A stretch of 45,554 bases of DNA from Gemmatimonadales bacterium (GTDB lineage Bacteria; Gemmatimonadota; Gemmatimonadetes; Palauibacterales; Palauibacteraceae), in the NCBI GenBank assembly GCA_009840115.1, contig VXOJ01000043.1, forward strand, positions 1 through 45,554, in the 5' to 3' direction. The position numbers were made by a program, and so were the translations under genes. The notes beneath the pieces are model-generated. The model made no database searches. It was given only the letters and a program-made list of their open reading frames with translations, and was not told where the DNA came from. Shown here in pieces: positions 1 to 8,780 of the stretch (its first letter is position 1; the number at the start of each line of letters is the position of its first letter).

Positions 1-949
1 CCGCCGGGACGGCCGCCAGCAGTCCGCCGGAGGTCTGCGGGTCGAGCAACAGGGCCCGAAGGTCTTCGGGGATGGCGTCATCCCACCGCACCCGCGATGC
101 GTAGCCGTCCCGGTTCCGGGTCGTGCCGCCCGGCACGCATCCCTCGCCGGCGAGGCGCAGCGCTCCGGGGAGAAGCTTCGGCGCCGAAGCCCGGATCCGG
201 GCGCTCGCGTCCGAGGCGCGGCACATCTCGAGCAGATGCCCCACGAGCCCGAAGCCGGTGACGTCGGTGGCGGCATGAACGTCGAAGCCGGAAAGGATGG
301 CCGCCGCCTCGCGGTTGAGCTGCCGCATGGAATCGACGGCGACGCGAAGGTCGTCCGGGTCCGTCACCCCGCGCTTGAGCCCGGTCGTGACGACACCCGT
401 TCCGAGCGCCTTGCCCAGCACGAGCGCGTCCCCCGGTCGCGCTCCGCCCTTTCTCCACAGGCGGTCGGGATCGCCGAGTCCGATGGCCACCAGTCCGAAC
501 TTCGGCTCCGCGTCGTCGATCGAATGTCCCCCGGCCACGGCGATGCCGGCGTCGCGGCACACCTCTCCCGCGCCGCGGAGGATCGCGCCGACCGTCTCAT
601 CGGAGAGGGTCCCGGCGGGAACCGCCAGGATGTTGAGCGCGAAGAGGGGGCGGGCCCGCATCGCGTACAGATCTCCGAGCGCGTTCGCGGCCGCGATGGC
701 GCCGAAGTCCGTCGGATCGTCGACGAGCGGAGTGAAGAAGTCGAGGCTCGCGACGATGGCTTCCCCATCGTCGAGCAGATACACGGCGGCGTCGTCCGGG
801 CCCTCGAGTCCCACGAGGAGCCGGTCGTCCGGAACGTGCGGAACGTACTGCAGGATGCGGCCCAGATCCTCCGGGCCGAGCTTGCACGCTCAGCCGGCTC
901 CGTGCGAGTACTGGGTCAGGCGGGCCGCTTCGGCCGAAGGCGAGTTCAC
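1..949 (-). CDS. selD: Selenide, water dikinase (selenophosphate synthetase), Sec-containing, 3' end outside window
   Basis: SelD makes selenophosphate from selenide and ATP, the selenium donor for selenocysteine and seleno-tRNA. The frame opens with GTG (949-947), overlapping the previous gene's stop as GTGA. Its N-terminus reads LTQYSHGAG, then a UGA codon at 890-892, then ACKLGPEDLG. The UGA sits exactly where E. coli SelD has catalytic Cys17 (here residue 20), and the ATP-site Lys follows three residues later (K23). Downstream the frame is open and canonical: GGHSIDDAEPKFGL, ATDVTGFGLVGH and, at the window edge, DPQTSGGLL. About 316 residues are present and roughly 30 C-terminal residues are missing (E. 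coli SelD has 347). A SECIS-like hairpin follows the UGA, as expected for a Sec codon. Sec-containing SelD is known in some bacteria. A pseudogene is unlikely because everything after the UGA is conserved. The gene is the last visible member of the moxR-bat run. Confidence 0.93.
859..877 (-). promoter_or_regulatory. Bacterial SECIS-like hairpin after the selD UGA codon
   Basis: On the mRNA, twelve bases after the UGA (890-892), a perfect 5-bp stem GGCCC/GGGCC (877-873 with 863-859) closes a 9-base loop GGAGGATCT (872-864). The first loop G lies about 18 bases after the UGA. Known bacterial SECIS elements place loop guanines about 17 to 25 bases downstream so that SelB can bind. The hairpin lies inside the coding sequence, as in formate dehydrogenase mRNAs. 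Position and shape fit; SelB binding is inferred. Confidence 0.75.
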
Positions 950-1656
950 CAGTTCCGCTCCACGACGGGATCCTGGAAACGGTTGCGGCCCATTACGCGG
1001 TCGCGGATCGCGGCTTCCGCGTCACCCGCCTGTTCGAGAAGCGCCGCCGCCTGCTCGGGCGACAGCATCTCCATCTCGCCCGACCCCGCGGCCGCCGCGG
1101 CGCCGGCGCCCGCCCCCTGTGGCGACTGTCCCTGTCCGCCCTGCTGCTCATCGCCGCCGCTCTCCCCTTCCTCCTCGAGCCAGCGTTCGACGAGTTCGAG
1201 GTTCCAGCGCGCGTCCTCATCGTCCACGCGGCGGCGGAGGACTTCGCGGAAGGCTTCGCGCGCCGCCTGGAGGGCGGCTCGACGCGCGGACGGGTCGCTC
1301 TGGGCGAAACGGCCGTCGAGAGCCGTGCTGAGTCCGAGGTTGTAGAAGGCGCTCTCGCGTACTTCGTCCCGATCGCTGCCGATGGAGAGTTCGAGGGGCG
1401 CCTGTGCCTCGCCCACCTGTCCGTCGTGAAGCAGTGCCGTCCCGTAGTTGTAGTGGTCGATCGGCCGGTCGGAGGAAGCGGCTCGCTCCCGGTAGCGCAC
1501 GACGGTCTCGGATTCCGACGCCTGCGGGTCGGCGGGCCCGGCCTGTCCGGCGGCCCCCGCCGACGCATCCTGCGGTTCACCCGCGGTAAACGCCGCAAGG
1601 GAGGCGGCCGCGGCCGCCAGCCCGAAGATCGCGCACCTCCGCGTCGACTCAACCAC
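946..1656 (-). CDS. TPR protein of the Bat cluster (BatC/BatE-like)
   Basis: A 236-residue secreted or membrane-anchored protein. An N-terminal hydrophobic segment (about residues 8-25, Ala-rich) looks like a signal peptide or anchor. Residues 65-155 look like TPR helices (DHYNYGTALLHDGQ, SAFYNLGLSTALDGRF, REAFREVLRRRVDDEDARW). A Gly/Gln/Ala-rich low-complexity stretch follows at about 165-190, then a short acidic tail. Bat (Bacteroides aerotolerance) operons usually carry a TPR protein next to the two VWA proteins, and this gene sits directly after batB, overlapping it by 8 bases. The start is GTG (1656-1654). Its exact role is unknown; TPR partners of VWA proteins probably scaffold a periplasmic complex. 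Its stop overlaps the selD start. Confidence 0.8.
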   Translation of the reverse strand: MVESTRRCAIFGLAAAAASLAAFTAGEPQDASAGAAGQAGPADPQASESETVVRYRERAASSDRPIDHYNYGTALLHDGQVGEAQAPLELSIGSDRDEVRESAFYNLGLSTALDGRFAQSDPSARRAALQAAREAFREVLRRRVDDEDARWNLELVERWLEEEGESGGDEQQGGQGQSPQGAGAGAAAAAGSGEMEMLSPEQAAALLEQAGDAEAAIRDRVMGRNRFQDPVVERNW

Positions 1657-2638
1657 GTGGCAACAGGAACCCTTCTCCCCAGAGGCTGACGAAAGCGAGC
1701 AGAAGCAACGCCGCTACGGCCACGTCGTCGGTCGAGGTCAGGGGTTCCCGGCCACCCTGCGCCAGTTCCCGCTCGATCGCGTCGGTACCGCCCGAACCAT
1801 CAACATAGAGCCCGCCGGTGCCGAGAGACATCTGCCTCATCTGCGCGGCGTTCAGCCGCGTGATGACGGGGCTGCCGTCCGGTCCCTGAAGCACCGAAGC
1901 TCCGCCTCGCCGTCGCGCGGCCATCGTCGGGTCCAGCGACGCCTCCCGCGTCAGGGGAATCTGCCCTCCGAGTTCGGTTCCGATCCCTACCGAATGGATG
2001 ACGATCCCCGCGTCCCGGGCCCTTCCGATCGCCTCCCCCAGGGGCGCCCCGGCGGTTTCCTCGCCATCGGAGAAGACGACGATCGACTTGCGCGCGCCCT
2101 CCTCTCCACCGGCGAGGAGGTCGATCGCCTGGGTGAGGCCGGAGGCGAGGGACGATCCACCCAGACCGACCGCGGCGGGCCGCACGCCCTCCGCCAACAT
2201 CTCGATCGCGCTCATATCCGTCGTCAGCGGCGAGAGTACGTACGCGCGGCCCGCAAAATAGACGACGCCCATCCGGCCCTGCGTGCGCGTCGCGAGGCGA
2301 GCGGCCAACCGGCGCTGCACCTCCAGCCGGCTCGGCTCCACGTCGCCCGCCAGCATCGAGTTCGACGCGTCCAGCACGAGGATCGTTTCCGCCCCTCCTT
2401 CATCGAGCCGCCGGGCCTCCGTCCCGCCGGAACCGGAGGCGAGCGCGATCGCGACGACGCCCGCGCCGAGCAGCGCCAGGCGAATGGGAGGGAGGGCATG
2501 CGCCGGCAGCCGCACGTAGCGCTCGAGCAGCGAGGCCTCGGCGAGCTTCTCGCGGTCGGCCCCCGACCGTCGCGACGCAAGCAGCCTGAGCCCGACGGCC
2601 ACGGCGCCGAGCAGGAGGGCGATCGGGAGCGGAGTCAC
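1649..2638 (-). CDS. batB: BatB-like VWA-domain membrane protein
   Basis: 329 residues. Two N-terminal membrane segments (about 4-20 and 52-69) precede a von Willebrand factor A domain, and a third hydrophobic segment lies near the C-terminus (about 305-322). The VWA metal site (MIDAS) is intact: DASNS at 90-94, GGSSLASG at 160-167 and the FSDGEE loop at 189-194. This arrangement is typical of BatB. Bat proteins form a membrane complex with a MoxR ATPase and have been linked to oxygen tolerance or envelope stress in Bacteroides and Francisella; the substrate is not known. Start GTG, two bases after the batA stop. Confidence 0.87.
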   Translation of the reverse strand: MTPLPIALLLGAVAVGLRLLASRRSGADREKLAEASLLERYVRLPAHALPPIRLALLGAGVVAIALASGSGGTEARRLDEGGAETILVLDASNSMLAGDVEPSRLEVQRRLAARLATRTQGRMGVVYFAGRAYVLSPLTTDMSAIEMLAEGVRPAAVGLGGSSLASGLTQAIDLLAGGEEGARKSIVVFSDGEETAGAPLGEAIGRARDAGIVIHSVGIGTELGGQIPLTREASLDPTMAARRRGGASVLQGPDGSPVITRLNAAQMRQMSLGTGGLYVDGSGGTDAIERELAQGGREPLTSTDDVAVAALLLLAFVSLWGEGFLLPRG

Positions 2639-2640
2639 GG

Positions 2641-3633
2641 TCAGACCCAGACCCGGCGGGAACGCGTCGCCGCCACGAGGAGTTCGAGCATCACGAGGGC
2701 GAGCGCCGCGATGAGAAGCTCTCGCCGCATCCCGACCCGCTCCTCCGTCCGCACTTCCTTGATCGGGGTGGTTTCGAGTTCGTTGATCCGCTCGTAGATC
2801 CGCGTGAGTCCCTCGGGGTCGGTGGCGCGGAAATAGAGCCCCCCGGTTTGAGTCGCCATGCGGTCGAGCAGTTCGTCGTTCACATGGACGCGGATATTCG
2901 CGTACTGGTATCCGAAGGCGGTCCGGGCGACGGGCACGGGGGCGACCCCGTCGCGGCCAACGCCGATGGTGTAGACGCGGATGCCGAGCGAGGCGGCCGC
3001 GGCCGTCGCCTCCTCCGGCGAGATGCCGCCGCTGTTGTTGTCTCCGTCGGTGAGCAGGACCACGATGCGGGATTCGGGCTCCAGATCGCGGAGCCGGTTC
3101 GCCGCCGTGGCGAGCGCGACACCGATGGCGGTCCCATCCCGGAGCTGTCCGGCCTCGAGCCGCTCCACGGCACTCTCCACCACGGCGTGGTCCAGGGTCC
3201 CGGGGACCATCGTGAGGGCCTCTCCCGCGAAGGCGACGAGACCGATCCAGTCCGACTCCCGTCCCTCCACGAAGCGGATGACCTCCCGCTTCGCGACCTC
3301 GATGCGGTTATCGGGGCGAAAGTCCTCCGCCAGCATCGAACTCGAGATATCGACCGCCAGCATGATCGCCACACCCTCGCGCTCCGATTCCACGCGCTCC
3401 CATACCCGCACGGGGTTGACGAGGGTGATGATGACGAGCGCGAGGGCGAGGGAACGAAGCGCGGCCGGAAGCCACCACCAGAACCGCCTCCGACCCCGGC
3501 CGCGGGAACCGGCGAGACGGGCGATATCCGGATACGGGAGGCGGATCCTCCCCGAGCCCATCAGGGCCCACCCGAGCGGCAGCAGGACCAGCAGCAGGAG
3601 GAACGGCCACCCGGGAAGCGCGAACTCGCTCAC
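2641..3633 (-). CDS. batA: BatA-like VWA-domain membrane protein
   Basis: 330 residues with membrane segments at about 9-25 and 55-73, a VWA domain at about 88-290, and a C-terminal hydrophobic segment at about 306-322. MIDAS residues are complete: DISSS at 95-99, Thr168 in DGTAIG, and Asp196 in LLTDGDN. Paralogue and partner of the batB product encoded just downstream. It begins with GTG (3633-3631), overlapping the batD stop as GTGA, so translation is probably coupled. As in other bat clusters, the VWA domain is expected in the periplasm. Confidence 0.88.
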   Translation of the reverse strand: MSEFALPGWPFLLLLVLLPLGWALMGSGRIRLPYPDIARLAGSRGRGRRRFWWWLPAALRSLALALVIITLVNPVRVWERVESEREGVAIMLAVDISSSMLAEDFRPDNRIEVAKREVIRFVEGRESDWIGLVAFAGEALTMVPGTLDHAVVESAVERLEAGQLRDGTAIGVALATAANRLRDLEPESRIVVLLTDGDNNSGGISPEEATAAAASLGIRVYTIGVGRDGVAPVPVARTAFGYQYANIRVHVNDELLDRMATQTGGLYFRATDPEGLTRIYERINELETTPIKEVRTEERVGMRRELLIAALALVMLELLVAATRSRRVWV

Positions 3634-4592
3634 GCGCCGCCTCCATTCCGCCGCGGCCCGGCCCCGCCGGCGCCGTCCTTGTCGGCCCCATCCGGCGCGA
3701 CGCCCGGCTCGCCGGACTCATCGGCCGGAAGCGACTCCTCCATGTCGGCGCGCACGAACGCCTCGCCGACGTCCACGTCGCCGAGCGGACCTTCCCATTC
3801 CGTCCGCAGGCGCGCGAAACGGGCCAGGATCGAGTGGCGCAGGGCGGCGACGAGCCCCGTGTCGGAGTCGCCGAGCCCGAGAAGTTCCCTCGACGGCGCC
3901 CACCCGCGCGTTACATGCGCGTAGCGCCGAAGCGTCTCCTCGTAGCCATCGTAGAACCGCTCACCGCTCACCTGCTGCCGGACCCATCCCTCACGGAGGC
4001 GGGCGAGGTCGCGAAGCGCGAGGTCCCCGGGGCCGAGGGGGACTTCGGCGGCGGCCGCGGCGACGCGGCCGCGGCGCCAGGTCCACCAGGCGAGCCCGGC
4101 GAGCGCCGCGGCGAGCAGAACCAGCCACCAGGGGAGGGCCCGCAGGCTCAGGAGGGGCCGGGCATCCCTCAACTCGAGCGGATCGTCCGCCGCCGGCAGC
4201 ACGCTCATGACCGGCACCGCGGGCGGCTGCAGTCGACGGACGACGCCGCCCGCGGCCGCGAGTTCCACCTCCACCGGCGGGATGACGAGCGTATCCGCCC
4301 GCCATGCGCGAATCGTGTATTCCGCTTCCCAGCGTCGGCCCTCGTCGACGGACCGGATCTGCGCCGGTCCCGTCTGCTCGATCGACTCCGGCCCGTCGAT
4401 GAGCGCGGGAAAGCGGACATCTCCCGCTCTCTCCTGCCCGACGACGAGGCGAACCGTGAACTCCTCGCCGACCCGCACGGACTCCGGCAGCACCGTCGCC
4501 TCGAGGTCGACCGCGGACTGGGCCGCGAGACCCGGGCCGAACCCCAACCCCACGCCGAGGACGGCCGGAACCATCCATCGGGACCGCCTCAC
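3630..4592 (-). CDS. batD: BatD-like membrane protein, short form
   Basis: The GTG at 4592-4590 overlaps the DUF58 stop as GTGA and gives a clean signal peptide (MRRSRWMVPAVLGVGLGFG, cleavage near AAQ). The longer upstream reading adds only Arg/Pro-rich antisense sequence. From this start it has 320 residues: a signal peptide, a beta-rich extracytoplasmic domain (about 27-150, including SVRVGEEFTVRLVVGQE), one membrane helix (PWWLVLLAAALAGLAWW), and a cytoplasmic part with an FYDGYEETLRRYAH helix that resembles DUF4381-type tails. Classical BatD is considerably longer with repeated beta domains, so this is a compact version. The assignment rests on position and architecture more than on sequence. 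Confidence 0.75.
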   Translation of the reverse strand: MRRSRWMVPAVLGVGLGFGPGLAAQSAVDLEATVLPESVRVGEEFTVRLVVGQERAGDVRFPALIDGPESIEQTGPAQIRSVDEGRRWEAEYTIRAWRADTLVIPPVEVELAAAGGVVRRLQPPAVPVMSVLPAADDPLELRDARPLLSLRALPWWLVLLAAALAGLAWWTWRRGRVAAAAAEVPLGPGDLALRDLARLREGWVRQQVSGERFYDGYEETLRRYAHVTRGWAPSRELLGLGDSDTGLVAALRHSILARFARLRTEWEGPLGDVDVGEAFVRADMEESLPADESGEPGVAPDGADKDGAGGAGPRRNGGGA

Positions 4593-5521
4593 CGGAGCCT
4601 CCGCCGGCCGCGAGCGGCGAAGAACCCGGCGAGCCGGGTCTCGTACGGGATGTCGGTACGGAGCCGCATGAGGTCGACGTGGCAGTGCGCGCACAGCCGC
4701 TCCAGTGCCCGCGCTCCCGTGGCCGAGCGCTCCACGAGCCGCTGTCGAACCGCCGCATCTCCGAGGTCGACCACGGCCCGGTCCCCTGTTTCGGGGTCCA
4801 CGACCTCCACCCAGCCCGATGCCGGGATCGTCGTTTCCGCGGGGTCATCGACCGCGAGCGCGACCACGTCATGGCGGCCCGAGAGCCCCAACAGCGGGCG
4901 GGCCAGGTCCCGGGCGCCCACGAAGTCCGAGATCACGAACACGAGGGAGCGGACGGTGAGCATGCGCGCCGCCGTGGCGAGAGCGAGATCGAGATCCGTC
5001 CCCTTCCCCTCCGGCCGGACGGACACGAGTTCATGCAGGAGGCGGAGGTTGCGGTTGCGGCCCCGCGCCGGCCGCACGTAGCGCTCGATCCGGTCGCTGA
5101 AGAGGAGCATGCCCACCGGATCTCCGGCGCGCATCGCCGCGAGCGCGAGGGTGCTCGCCACCTCCGCGACGAGGTCGCGCTTCAGGGATCGGCGCGTGCC
5201 GAACTCGTTCGAGGCGGAGACATCGACGACGAGGAGGACGGCAAGCTCCCGTTCCTCCACGAAGCGCTTCACGTACGGCCGCCGCATGCGGGCGGTCACC
5301 TTCCAGTCGATCGCCTGGAACGGGTCGCCCGGCTGGTATTCGCGGACCTCGGAAAACTCGATGCCGTGTCCGCGGAAGAGCGACGGGTAGGGCCCCAGAG
5401 CCGGGTTGTCCATGAACCGCCGGCTCTTCAACTCCAGCCGCCGAACCTCTTTCGACCCGGCGCCGGAGTCGGCCGTCGGCGCCGGCCGTCGCGGGCGCCA
5501 CAGGAAGTCGGGCAGCCTCAC
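4589..5521 (-). CDS. DUF58 domain protein of MoxR-Bat cluster
   Basis: 310 residues, no signal peptide. It shows the DUF58 signature: GIEFSEVREYQPGDPFQAID followed by WKVTARMRRPYVKRF, then a VWA-like metal motif (VDVSASNEF) and an ISDF loop. DUF58 proteins almost always follow a MoxR ATPase and precede VWA proteins, as here. They are thought to be chaperone-type substrates or adaptors of MoxR. The GTG start at 5521 overlaps the moxR stop as GTGA. Confidence 0.87.
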   Translation of the reverse strand: MRLPDFLWRPRRPAPTADSGAGSKEVRRLELKSRRFMDNPALGPYPSLFRGHGIEFSEVREYQPGDPFQAIDWKVTARMRRPYVKRFVEERELAVLLVVDVSASNEFGTRRSLKRDLVAEVASTLALAAMRAGDPVGMLLFSDRIERYVRPARGRNRNLRLLHELVSVRPEGKGTDLDLALATAARMLTVRSLVFVISDFVGARDLARPLLGLSGRHDVVALAVDDPAETTIPASGWVEVVDPETGDRAVVDLGDAAVRQRLVERSATGARALERLCAHCHVDLMRLRTDIPYETRLAGFFAARGRRRLR

Positions 5522-6540
5522 GGCACCGGCACGGTCTCCAGGAGATGGTCGAGGATGTGATCGGCATCGATCTGTTCCGCCTGCGCCTGGAAGGTCAGGA
5601 CGAGCCGATGCCGAAGGACGTCGCGGGCGATCGCCTTCACATCCTCCGGAACGACGAAGGCCCGGCCCTCGATGAAGGCATGGGCGCGGGCCGCTCTCGC
5701 GAGGAAAATCGTCGCGCGCGGCGAGGCCCCGAACTCGATCCAGTCCACGACCTGCGCCAGGCCGTGGGCCGCGGGCTCACGCGTCGCGAGCACGAGCTGG
5801 AGGATGTAGTCCTCGAGCCGCCGGTCCACGTAGATCGCCGGAAGCATGGCGCGCGCGGCGAGGATGCGGTCCGGCTCCACGACGGCCTCGATGGGGGGCG
5901 GATCCTCCCCCGCCATGAGCCGCATGATCGACCTCTCCTCCTCGGGCGCGGGGTAGCCGACGCGGGTCTTGAACATGAACCGGTCCACCTGCGCCTCGGG
6001 GAGCGGGTACGTGCCCTCGTGCTCGATGGGATTCTGCGTGGCCATGACGAGGAACGGCACGGGGAGCGGATGCGTCTCCTCTCCGATCGTCACCTGGCGT
6101 TCCTGCATCGCCTCCAGCAGGGCGGACTGCACCTTGGCGGGCGCGCGGTTGATCTCATCGGCGAGGACGATGTTCGCGAAGATGGGCCCCCGCTTCGGGG
6201 TGAAGGTACCCGTCTTCTCCTCCCAGACGAGCGTTCCCACGACATCGGCGGGCAGAAGATCCGGCGTGAACTGGATGCGCCGGAACGTGGTGTGGATCGC
6301 CTCGGCAAGCGTGCTGACGGTGAGCGTCTTCGCGAGTCCCGGCACGCCTTCCAGCAGGATATGGCCACCCGTGAGGAGGCTCATCAGAACGCGGTCGAGG
6401 AGGGCATGCTGTCCGACGATCCGTTTCGCGAGTTCGTTCCGGACCTCGGCCACGAAGGTCCCCGCCTCCCGGATCGCGGCCTGCTGGGTCTCGAGATCCT
6501 CCCCCGAGATCCGTTGGGCCGTCCCGGCTTCTCCGTTCAT
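5518..6540 (-). CDS. MoxR-family AAA+ ATPase
   Basis: 340 residues. Walker A GVPGLAKT at 65-72, Walker B IVLADE at 124-129 with the following INRAPAKVQSALLEAM segment, sensor 1 MATQNP and an arginine-finger region EAQVDRF. This is the MoxR/RavA branch of AAA+ chaperones, which help mature metal-dependent or VWA complexes. It starts with ATG at 6540, preceded by a purine-rich GAGAGAA. It leads the DUF58-batDAB-TPR-selD run. A 49-base gap separates it from the pseudouridine synthase gene upstream, so it may be cotranscribed with scpAB. Confidence 0.92.
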   Translation of the reverse strand: MNGEAGTAQRISGEDLETQQAAIREAGTFVAEVRNELAKRIVGQHALLDRVLMSLLTGGHILLEGVPGLAKTLTVSTLAEAIHTTFRRIQFTPDLLPADVVGTLVWEEKTGTFTPKRGPIFANIVLADEINRAPAKVQSALLEAMQERQVTIGEETHPLPVPFLVMATQNPIEHEGTYPLPEAQVDRFMFKTRVGYPAPEEERSIMRLMAGEDPPPIEAVVEPDRILAARAMLPAIYVDRRLEDYILQLVLATREPAAHGLAQVVDWIEFGASPRATIFLARAARAHAFIEGRAFVVPEDVKAIARDVLRHRLVLTFQAQAEQIDADHILDHLLETVPVP

Positions 6541-6589
6541 GCGTTCTCTCGCTGTCGCGGTGATGGTCGGTCTGCCAGCAGCCCGATGT

Positions 6590-7330
6590 TCACTCCGTAA
6601 CCGCCCGGGAGCAAGCGGGACCTGCCGCCCGTCGGAGCGCCGCCCGTTCTTTCGGAGACAACTTGCGGGTCTTCCCCGCTGCGAGCGCGCCCAGCCGAAT
6701 CGGTCCGAACGAGGTCCTGCGAAGCCTCCGCAGCGTGACGCCGAGTGAGGCGAGCATGCGCCGGATTTCGCGGTTTCTTCCCTCGGTCAGGACGATTTCG
6801 ACGGTGGGGGACGACGTATGCGGAGGGGTGATCCAGCCCGCCCGGCGGGCTCGCGCGGGTCCGTCCTCGAGCGCCACTCCGGCCCGCAACCGATCCGGAA
6901 GCTCCGCCATCACGGGCCCGCGGAGCCTCGCATGGTACACCCGCTCGATGCCGGTCCGGGGGTGGAGGAGCCGGTGCACAACGTCCCCCTCATTCGACAG
7001 GAGAAGGAGGCCCTCGCTCATGAAGTCGAGCCGGCCCACGTGAGGCAGGTGGCGGGTATCGGAGGGGAGCAGGTCGTAGATGATCGGTCGCCGGCCGGGG
7101 TCGCGCCGGGTGCACGCGTACCCCGGCGGCTTGTTGAGCGCCAGCCAGAGGACGGGCATCAGCCGGATGCGGCGGCGGTCCACCTCGACCCGGTCGGCGT
7201 TCGGATCCACCGTGGTGCCGAGCTTCGTCGCGACTTCGCCGTTCACGCGCACGCGGCCGCTGACGATGAGTTCTTCGCTCGCGCGCCGGGAAGCGACGCC
7301 CGCCCCGGCAAGGTACTTCTGCAGTCGCAT
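6590..7330 (-). CDS. rluB: RsuA/RluB-family pseudouridine synthase
   Basis: 246 residues from the ATG at 7330, which begins the S4 domain (MRLQKYLAGAGVASRRASEE). The S4 RNA-binding domain covers about 1-60; the catalytic domain follows with GRLDFMSEGLLLLSNEGD, where Asp102 is the nucleophile, and the C-terminal EGRNREIRRML and RLRRTSFGPIRLG motifs. RluB modifies 23S rRNA near the peptidyl transferase centre; RluE/RsuA relatives cannot be excluded. The scpA-scpB-rluB order is common across bacteria. An upstream extension to 7990 is antisense-like Arg-rich sequence and was not used. Confidence 0.92.
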   Translation of the reverse strand: MRLQKYLAGAGVASRRASEELIVSGRVRVNGEVATKLGTTVDPNADRVEVDRRRIRLMPVLWLALNKPPGYACTRRDPGRRPIIYDLLPSDTRHLPHVGRLDFMSEGLLLLSNEGDVVHRLLHPRTGIERVYHARLRGPVMAELPDRLRAGVALEDGPARARRAGWITPPHTSSPTVEIVLTEGRNREIRRMLASLGVTLRRLRRTSFGPIRLGALAAGKTRKLSPKERAALRRAAGPACSRAVTE

Positions 7331-7353
7331 GAGCCGTCCGCCTGGCGTAGCGG

Positions 7354-7935
7354 TCAGCCCGCGGCGGGCTCTTCCCGCGGCGCCGCCTCGTCGGCGGGCG
7401 CCTCCGGCTCGGCGCGCACGAGCGCGACGGACAGGTCCTCCGGCGCGGGGAGATCGTCCAGCGACTGCAGGGCGAAGTGATCCAGAAAACGCGGCGTCGT
7501 CCCGTAGAGGAGCGGCCGTCCGAGTCCCTCTCCCCGCCCCACGATCTCGATCAGTTCCCAATCCTGGAGCGTTCGCAGCACCGAAGTGGACGCCACGCCC
7601 CGGATCTCTTCGACCTCGATCCGCCCGATCGGCTGCCGGTACGCGATGATCGCCAGCGTCTCGAGTGCGGCCCGGGAGAGCGTCGGCGGTCGCGGCACCG
7701 AGTCGAACCGCTCGAGGTACGGCACGAATTCCGGACGCGTGAGGATCTGGAACCCATCCCCGAGCTGGTAGACCTGGAACGCCCGTCCGTCCGTGTCGTA
7801 GTGCTCGCGCAGCGCGGCGAGCGCTTCGCGGACGCGCCGCACGTCGAGCGCGTCGTCGGCCCGGGCCAGTTCGCGGGCGGTGAGCGGCGTCTGGCTCGCG
7901 AACAGCGCGGCTTCCACGATCTGCTCCGGGCTCAC
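7354..7935 (-). CDS. scpB: Segregation and condensation protein B
   Basis: 193 residues from the GTG at 7935, which overlaps the scpA stop as GTGA. ScpB dimers carry two winged-helix domains and bind ScpA and SMC to form bacterial condensin. Visible motifs are SPEQIVEAALFAS at the N-terminus, LSRAALETLAIIAYRQPI in the second winged helix, and the RGVASTSVLRTLQDWELIE and LLYGTTPRFLDHF segments. The C-terminus is an acidic Pro/Ala-rich tail. The reading frame continues upstream to 8085 without a convincing start or family sequence, so the coupled GTG was chosen. Confidence 0.93.
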   Translation of the reverse strand: MSPEQIVEAALFASQTPLTARELARADDALDVRRVREALAALREHYDTDGRAFQVYQLGDGFQILTRPEFVPYLERFDSVPRPPTLSRAALETLAIIAYRQPIGRIEVEEIRGVASTSVLRTLQDWELIEIVGRGEGLGRPLLYGTTPRFLDHFALQSLDDLPAPEDLSVALVRAEPEAPADEAAPREEPAAG

Positions 7936-8708
7936 GCGGCCCCCTCTTCTCCGTCGCCCCGCGAGCGGCGTCCGAACAGCCAGATCGCACCGAACCGTTT
8001 CACCTGTTCCAGCCTCACGAGCTGCTGTCTGGCGAGTTCCAGGCACGCGAGCAGCGCCGCGACAACGTGCGGCCGCTCCTGCCACGAATCGAACAGCCGG
8101 TTGAACGGCACCCGCCGCTGCTCACCGAGCAACCGCCGGATGATGACGATCTTGTCCTCGACCGGGACGATGCGGATGGGGGCGACGTGCGTCGTGACGG
8201 GATCCGGGCCGCGGATATCGCCGAGGACCGCGAGGAAATCGTCGAGTGTCGTCGAGAGTTCCTGGCCGTCGGCCTCGCGCGGAGGTTGCGGTGGGAGAAA
8301 CCCCTTCGACATGTGCCGCCGCCGTTCCAGTTCGGCGGCGCCCAGCGTCCGCGCGATCTCCTGGAACAGCTCGTACTCCAGAAGGCGCCGTACGAGTTCT
8401 GCCCGCGGATCGTCTTCCCACTCCGCATCGCGACGCCCCGGCAGCAGGAGCTGCGCCTTGATGTGCACCAGCGTCGCGGCCAGCTCCAGGAACTCGCCGG
8501 CGCGGTCGAGCTCCAGGCGGTCGATGCCGTCGGTGAGGGCTTCCTGGAACTGCCGGGTGATGGTGGAGATCGGGATATCGAAGATGTCGATGTCCTGCGA
8601 CCGAATGAGGTGCAGGAGAAGATCCAGGGGCCCCTGAAACCGGTCGAGCTCCACGACGAACGGTTGCGCCGTCCGCTGACTTGGAAGTCGGTTGGGAACC
8701 GCCGTCAA
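7932..8708 (-). CDS. scpA: Segregation and condensation protein A
   Basis: ScpA is the kleisin subunit bridging the SMC heads. The N-terminal kleisin motif FQGPLDLLLHLI lies at about 24-35, followed by IPISTITRQF and LELAATLVHIKAQLLLP; the C-terminal winged helix ends near LVRLEQVKRFGAIWLF. The TTG at 8708-8706 is preferred because GGGGAGG lies four bases before it, giving 258 residues, the usual family length. An ATG at 8864 would add 52 residues with no family resemblance and would reach the rpsT upstream region. First gene of the leftward run. Confidence 0.87.
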   Translation of the reverse strand: MTAVPNRLPSQRTAQPFVVELDRFQGPLDLLLHLIRSQDIDIFDIPISTITRQFQEALTDGIDRLELDRAGEFLELAATLVHIKAQLLLPGRRDAEWEDDPRAELVRRLLEYELFQEIARTLGAAELERRRHMSKGFLPPQPPREADGQELSTTLDDFLAVLGDIRGPDPVTTHVAPIRIVPVEDKIVIIRRLLGEQRRVPFNRLFDSWQERPHVVAALLACLELARQQLVRLEQVKRFGAIWLFGRRSRGDGEEGAA

Positions 8709-8780
8709 GAAACCTCCCCGCACGCTCGGGCCGGCGGAAAGGGAGATCGCCGACCGGTAGGCGCGCAATCTAGCGCCGGG

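Noticed and set aside
890..892. In-frame stop making selD a pseudogene
   Set aside because: Sequence on both sides is fully conserved, the stop is UGA at the catalytic position, and a SECIS-like hairpin follows.
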